Assembly: GCA_021825225.1 (NCBI GenBank)
Contig: JAKAIH010000103.1
Coordinates: forward strand, 1 to 8,227
DNA: 8,227 nt
Source of the DNA: Pseudomonadota bacterium
GTDB lineage: Bacteria; Pseudomonadota; Gammaproteobacteria; Burkholderiales; SG8-39
Direction of reading: 5' to 3'
The translations under genes were made by a program, and so were the position numbers. A model generated the notes under the pieces. The model worked only from the letters and a program-made list of their open reading frames with translations. It searched no databases and had not been told where the DNA came from. Shown here in pieces: positions 5,587-8,227 of the stretch (the first letter of the stretch is position 1; each line of letters starts with the position of its first letter).

Positions 5587-6063
5587 ATGGGTATTGAAGG
5601 CATACTGCAGGAAGGCTTCGTTACCACCAGCGCGGACAAGCTGATCAACTGGGCCCGCACCGGGTCGATGTGGAACATGACGTTCGGCCTCGCCTGTTGC
5701 GCGGTCGAGATGATGCATGCAGGCATGTCGCGCTACGACCTCGACCGTTTTGGCATCGTGTTCTTTCCCAGCCCGCGTCGGTCGGACGTGATGATCGTCG
5801 CCGGCACGCTGTGCAACAAGATGGCGCCGGCGCTGCGCAAGGTCTACGACCAGATGGCCGAGCCGCGCTGGGTGATTTCCATGGGTTCGTGCGCCAACGG
5901 CGGCGGCTATTATCACTACTCCTATTCGGTGGTGCGCGGCTGCGACCGCATCGTGCCCGTGGACGTCTATGTGCCGGGCTGTCCGCCGACGGCCGAGGCT
6001 CTGCTCTACGGCATCATCCAGCTGCAGAACAAGATTAAACGCACCAATACGATCGCCCGCTAA
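5587..6063 (+). CDS. nuoB: NADH-quinone oxidoreductase subunit B
   Basis: NuoB carries the terminal 4Fe-4S cluster N2, which passes electrons to quinone. The 158-residue protein has all four cluster ligands: the adjacent Cys37-Cys38 (FGLACCAVE), Cys102 ([16 protein letters not shown]) and Cys132 ([13 protein letters not shown]). AAGGG (5575-5579) lies seven bases before the ATG. One feature is unusual: the normally conserved FRxSPRQ segment reads FFPSPRR (59-65), so the first arginine is Phe60 and the glutamine is Arg65. Otherwise the protein is strongly typical. The nuoC ATG directly abuts its TAA. Confidence 0.98.
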   Translation: MGIEGILQEGFVTTSADKLINWARTGSMWNMTFGLACCAVEMMHAGMSRYDLDRFGIVFFPSPRRSDVMIVAGTLCNKMAPALRKVYDQMAEPRWVISMGSCANGGGYYHYSYSVVRGCDRIVPVDVYVPGCPPTAEALLYGIIQLQNKIKRTNTIAR

Positions 6064-6669
6064 ATGTCCGGCAAACTGGAACAACTCAAAAATAATCTGG
6101 AGGCCGCTCTCGGCAGCCGAATTGCGAGCCTGACGCAGGCGCTGGGCGAAATCACCGTCGAGGTGAATCCGGCGGACTATATCGCCGCGGCGCAGATCCT
6201 GCACGATGATAGCGGCCTTGCTTTCGTCCAGCTGATGGATCTGTGCGGCGTGGACTATTCCGCCTACGGCAACGGCACCTGGGAAGGCAGGCGCTTTGCC
6301 GCCACCTCGCAACTGCTTTCGATCGAACACAATTGGCGCGTGCGCATCAGGGTGTTTGCCGCGGACGACGACTTTCCGATGCTGGAAACGCTTACGGGCA
6401 TCTGGCCCGGCGTTAACTGGTATGAGCGCGAAGCCTTCGACCTGTTCGGCATTATGTTCTCCGGCCATCCCGACCTGCGCCGGATACTTACCGACTACGG
6501 CTTCATCGGCCATCCGTTCCGCAAGGATTTTCCGATTTCCGGCCAGGTCGAAATGCGCTACGACCCGCAGCAAAAGCGCGTGGTGTACCAGCCGGTGACG
6601 ATAGAACCGCGTGAAATCACGCCGCGCATCATCCGCGAAGACCAATACGGCGATCTGGGCAAGCACTGA
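6064..6669 (+). CDS. nuoC: NADH-quinone oxidoreductase subunit C
   Basis: NuoC is the 30-kDa-type peripheral-arm subunit that packs against NuoD and NuoB near the quinone end. The 201-residue separate protein is normal for organisms where nuoC and nuoD are not fused. The family signature is present as [22 protein letters not shown] (120-141), followed by [19 protein letters not shown]. The ATG touches the nuoB stop (TAAATG) and has no recognisable ribosome-binding sequence, so translation is probably coupled to nuoB. The tail [13 protein letters not shown] is also typical. nuoD follows one base after the stop. Confidence 0.97.
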   Translation: MSGKLEQLKNNLEAALGSRIASLTQALGEITVEVNPADYIAAAQILHDDSGLAFVQLMDLCGVDYSAYGNGTWEGRRFAATSQLLSIEHNWRVRIRVFAADDDFPMLETLTGIWPGVNWYEREAFDLFGIMFSGHPDLRRILTDYGFIGHPFRKDFPISGQVEMRYDPQQKRVVYQPVTIEPREITPRIIREDQYGDLGKH

Positions 6670-6670
6670 C

Positions 6671-7924
6671 ATGGCTGAAATTCGTAACTACACCATGAAT
6701 TTCGGGCCTCAACACCCGGCGGCGCACGGCGTGCTGCGCCTGGTGATGGAAATGGACGGCGAAGTGGTGGTGAACGCCGACGCGCACATCGGCATGCTGC
6801 ATCGCGCGACCGAGAAGCTGGCCGAGCACAAGACCTATATCCAGGCGCTGCCGTACATGGACCGGATGGACTACTTCTCGGTCCTGGCCAACGAACACGC
6901 CTATTGCCTCGCGGTGGAGCGCCTGCTCGGCATCCAGGTGCCCGAGCGCGCGCAGTACATCCGCGTCATGTTCGACGAGATCACCCGCATTCTGAGCCAT
7001 CTGCTGTTCCTCGGTTCCCAGGGGCTCGACCTCGGCGCCATGACCATGATGCTGTATGCGTTTCGCGAACGCGAGGACCTGTTCGACATCGTCGAGGCGG
7101 TGTCGGGGGCGCGCATGCACGCGGCCTACTACCGGCCGGGCGGCGTGTACCGCGATCTGCCGGAGGTCCTGCCGAAGTACATCGCGTCGAAGTTCCACGG
7201 CGACAAAGCGGTGGCACAGATGAACGAGAACCGCTCGGGCAGTCTGCTCGATTTCATCGAGGACTTCACCGATCGTTTCCCGGGACATGTCGACGATTAC
7301 GAAACACTGCTTACCGAAAACAGGATCTGGAAGCAGCGCACCGTGGGCATAGGTGTGGTCACGCCCGAACGCGCGATCGAACTCGGTTTCACCGGCGTGA
7401 TGCTGCGCGGCTCCGGCGTCGAGTGGGATCTGAGGAAGAAACAACCCTACGAAGTCTACGATAAGCTCGACTTCGACATCCCGGTCGGCGTGAACGGCGA
7501 CACTTACGACCGCTACCTGTGCCGGGTGGAAGAAGTGCGCCAATCCAATCGCATCATCCGCCAGTGCGTCGAATGGCTGCGCGCCAACCCCGGCCCGGTG
7601 ATCGTGGACAACCACAAGATCGCCCCGCCTGCGCGCGCCGACATGAAGGGCAGCATGGAAGAGCTGATCCATCACTTCAAGCTCTTCACCGAGGGTTTCC
7701 GCGTCCCCGCCGGCGAAGCCTATGCCGCGATCGAGCACCCCAAAGGCGAATTCGGCGTGTACCTGGTGTCCGACGGCGCGAACAAGCCCTACCGCATGAA
7801 GATTCGCGGTGCCGGTTTCGCGCACCTGCAAGGACTGGGCGAGATGGCGCGCGGTCACATGATCGCGGATATGGTCGCGATCATTGGCACGCTGGACTTC
7901 GTGTTCGGCGAGATCGACCGGTGA
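6671..7924 (+). CDS. nuoD: NADH-quinone oxidoreductase subunit D
   Basis: NuoD, the 49-kDa-type subunit related to NiFe-hydrogenase large subunits, forms most of the quinone pocket. The 417-residue length is standard. The opening [14 protein letters not shown] (11-24) holds His15 and His19, and MDRMDYFSV (63-71) holds Tyr68; by spacing, His19 and Tyr68 correspond to the quinone-contacting His and Tyr in studied homologues. Other hallmarks are [61 protein letters not shown] and the final [21 protein letters not shown]. The ATG is preferred to an in-frame ATG 60 bases upstream, which would overlap nuoC and add an untypical N-terminus. The junction TGACATG with nuoC suggests coupled translation. 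No defect is seen. Confidence 0.98.
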   Translation: MAEIRNYTMNFGPQHPAAHGVLRLVMEMDGEVVVNADAHIGMLHRATEKLAEHKTYIQALPYMDRMDYFSVLANEHAYCLAVERLLGIQVPERAQYIRVMFDEITRILSHLLFLGSQGLDLGAMTMMLYAFREREDLFDIVEAVSGARMHAAYYRPGGVYRDLPEVLPKYIASKFHGDKAVAQMNENRSGSLLDFIEDFTDRFPGHVDDYETLLTENRIWKQRTVGIGVVTPERAIELGFTGVMLRGSGVEWDLRKKQPYEVYDKLDFDIPVGVNGDTYDRYLCRVEEVRQSNRIIRQCVEWLRANPGPVIVDNHKIAPPARADMKGSMEELIHHFKLFTEGFRVPAGEAYAAIEHPKGEFGVYLVSDGANKPYRMKIRGAGFAHLQGLGEMARGHMIADMVAIIGTLDFVFGEIDR

Positions 7925-7951
7925 TCGCAGAAATGAAACTTGGTGGATGAC

Positions 7952-8227
7952 ATGCTGAGCGCAGAATCACTGAAGAAGATCGACCGCGAGGTCGCAAAAT
8001 TTCCGGCCGAACAGAAACAGTCCGCGGTAATGGCGGCGCTCGTCATCGCGCAGGACGAGAAAGGCTGGCTTTCGACCGAGACCATGGACTACGTCGCGCA
8101 ATACCTCGGCATGCCGCCGATCGCGGTGTACGAGGTCGCGAGCTTCTACAATATGTATGACCTCGAGCCCGTAGGCAGGCACAAAGTCACGGTCTGCACC
8201 AACCTGCCGTGCGCGCTCTCCGGCGGG
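7952..8227 (+). CDS. nuoE: NADH-quinone oxidoreductase subunit E (C-terminus cut off by window edge)
   Basis: NuoE is the 24-kDa-type subunit holding the 2Fe-2S cluster N1a in the NADH-oxidising module with NuoF. The first 92 residues are visible. A helical N-terminal part (about 4-70) includes GWLSTETMDYVAQYLGMPP and VYEVASFYNMYDLEPVG, both typical. The thioredoxin-like domain then begins with the first two cluster cysteines, Cys82 and Cys87 (VCTNLPCALSGG). The second cysteine pair lies beyond the right edge. The ATG is 27 bases after the nuoD stop, with GGTGGA (7942-7947) four bases upstream. A nine-codon frame (7921-7950) fills the gap. Confidence 0.96.
   Translation, partial: MLSAESLKKIDREVAKFPAEQKQSAVMAALVIAQDEKGWLSTETMDYVAQYLGMPPIAVYEVASFYNMYDLEPVGRHKVTVCTNLPCALSGG

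Noticed and set aside
5326..6672. 448-codon open frame on the minus strand opposite nuoA-nuoC
   Set aside because: It lies antisense to three clear complex I genes; His/Arg/Ala-rich composition is typical of a mirror frame in GC-rich DNA, with no recognisable domain.
6629..7858. 409-codon open frame on the minus strand opposite nuoD
   Set aside because: Antisense to a fully typical nuoD, with low-complexity His/Val/Arg composition; a codon-bias shadow.
1..8227. Mobile elements, CRISPR, phage or defence genes
   Set aside because: No transposase, integrase, spaced repeats or recognisable defence domains are visible; the window is conserved chromosomal core.

Overview
This is a GC-rich stretch of proteobacterial chromosome holding conserved core metabolism. 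Protein wording, the tpiA-secG-tRNA-Leu-nuo gene order and frequent GTG starts suggest a betaproteobacterium or a closely related gammaproteobacterium. I cannot settle the class from this window. I see no IS elements, phage genes, CRISPR arrays or rRNA.

Left part, minus strand (1-2945). From right to left it holds alanine dehydrogenase (ald), an EamA/DMT-family ten-helix transporter that starts 18 bases after the ald stop, and the start of pstS, the periplasmic phosphate-binding protein. pstS runs off the left edge. The ald-transporter pair looks like one transcription unit. pstS appears to have its own promoter: a PHO-box-like 7-4-7 direct repeat (861-878) lies exactly 10 bases from a -10-like hexamer (845-850).

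Middle, plus strand (3145-4984). First comes a 77-residue conserved protein of unknown function, divergent from ald. Then, behind a good sigma-70-type promoter (3503-3532), come tpiA (triosephosphate isomerase), secG (Sec translocon subunit) and a tRNA-Leu with anticodon GAG.

Right part, plus strand (5209-8227). nuoA, nuoB, nuoC, nuoD and the first part of nuoE encode proton-translocating NADH:quinone oxidoreductase (complex I). The genes are tightly packed (1-27 bases apart). The 224-base gap between the tRNA and nuoA carries two clean small hairpins, a near-consensus FNR/ANR-type box (5094-5107) and a TATGAT -10 candidate. This suggests oxygen-responsive control of complex I in addition to read-through from tpiA-secG.

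Together the genes cover phosphate capture, alanine/pyruvate/ammonia exchange coupled to NAD(H), a glycolytic enzyme, protein export and NADH oxidation. I found no convincing undescribed multi-gene system. The points most worth checking are the regulatory sites, the structured RNA around the tRNA, the small unknown protein, the ald-transporter pairing and an unusual residue pair in NuoB.
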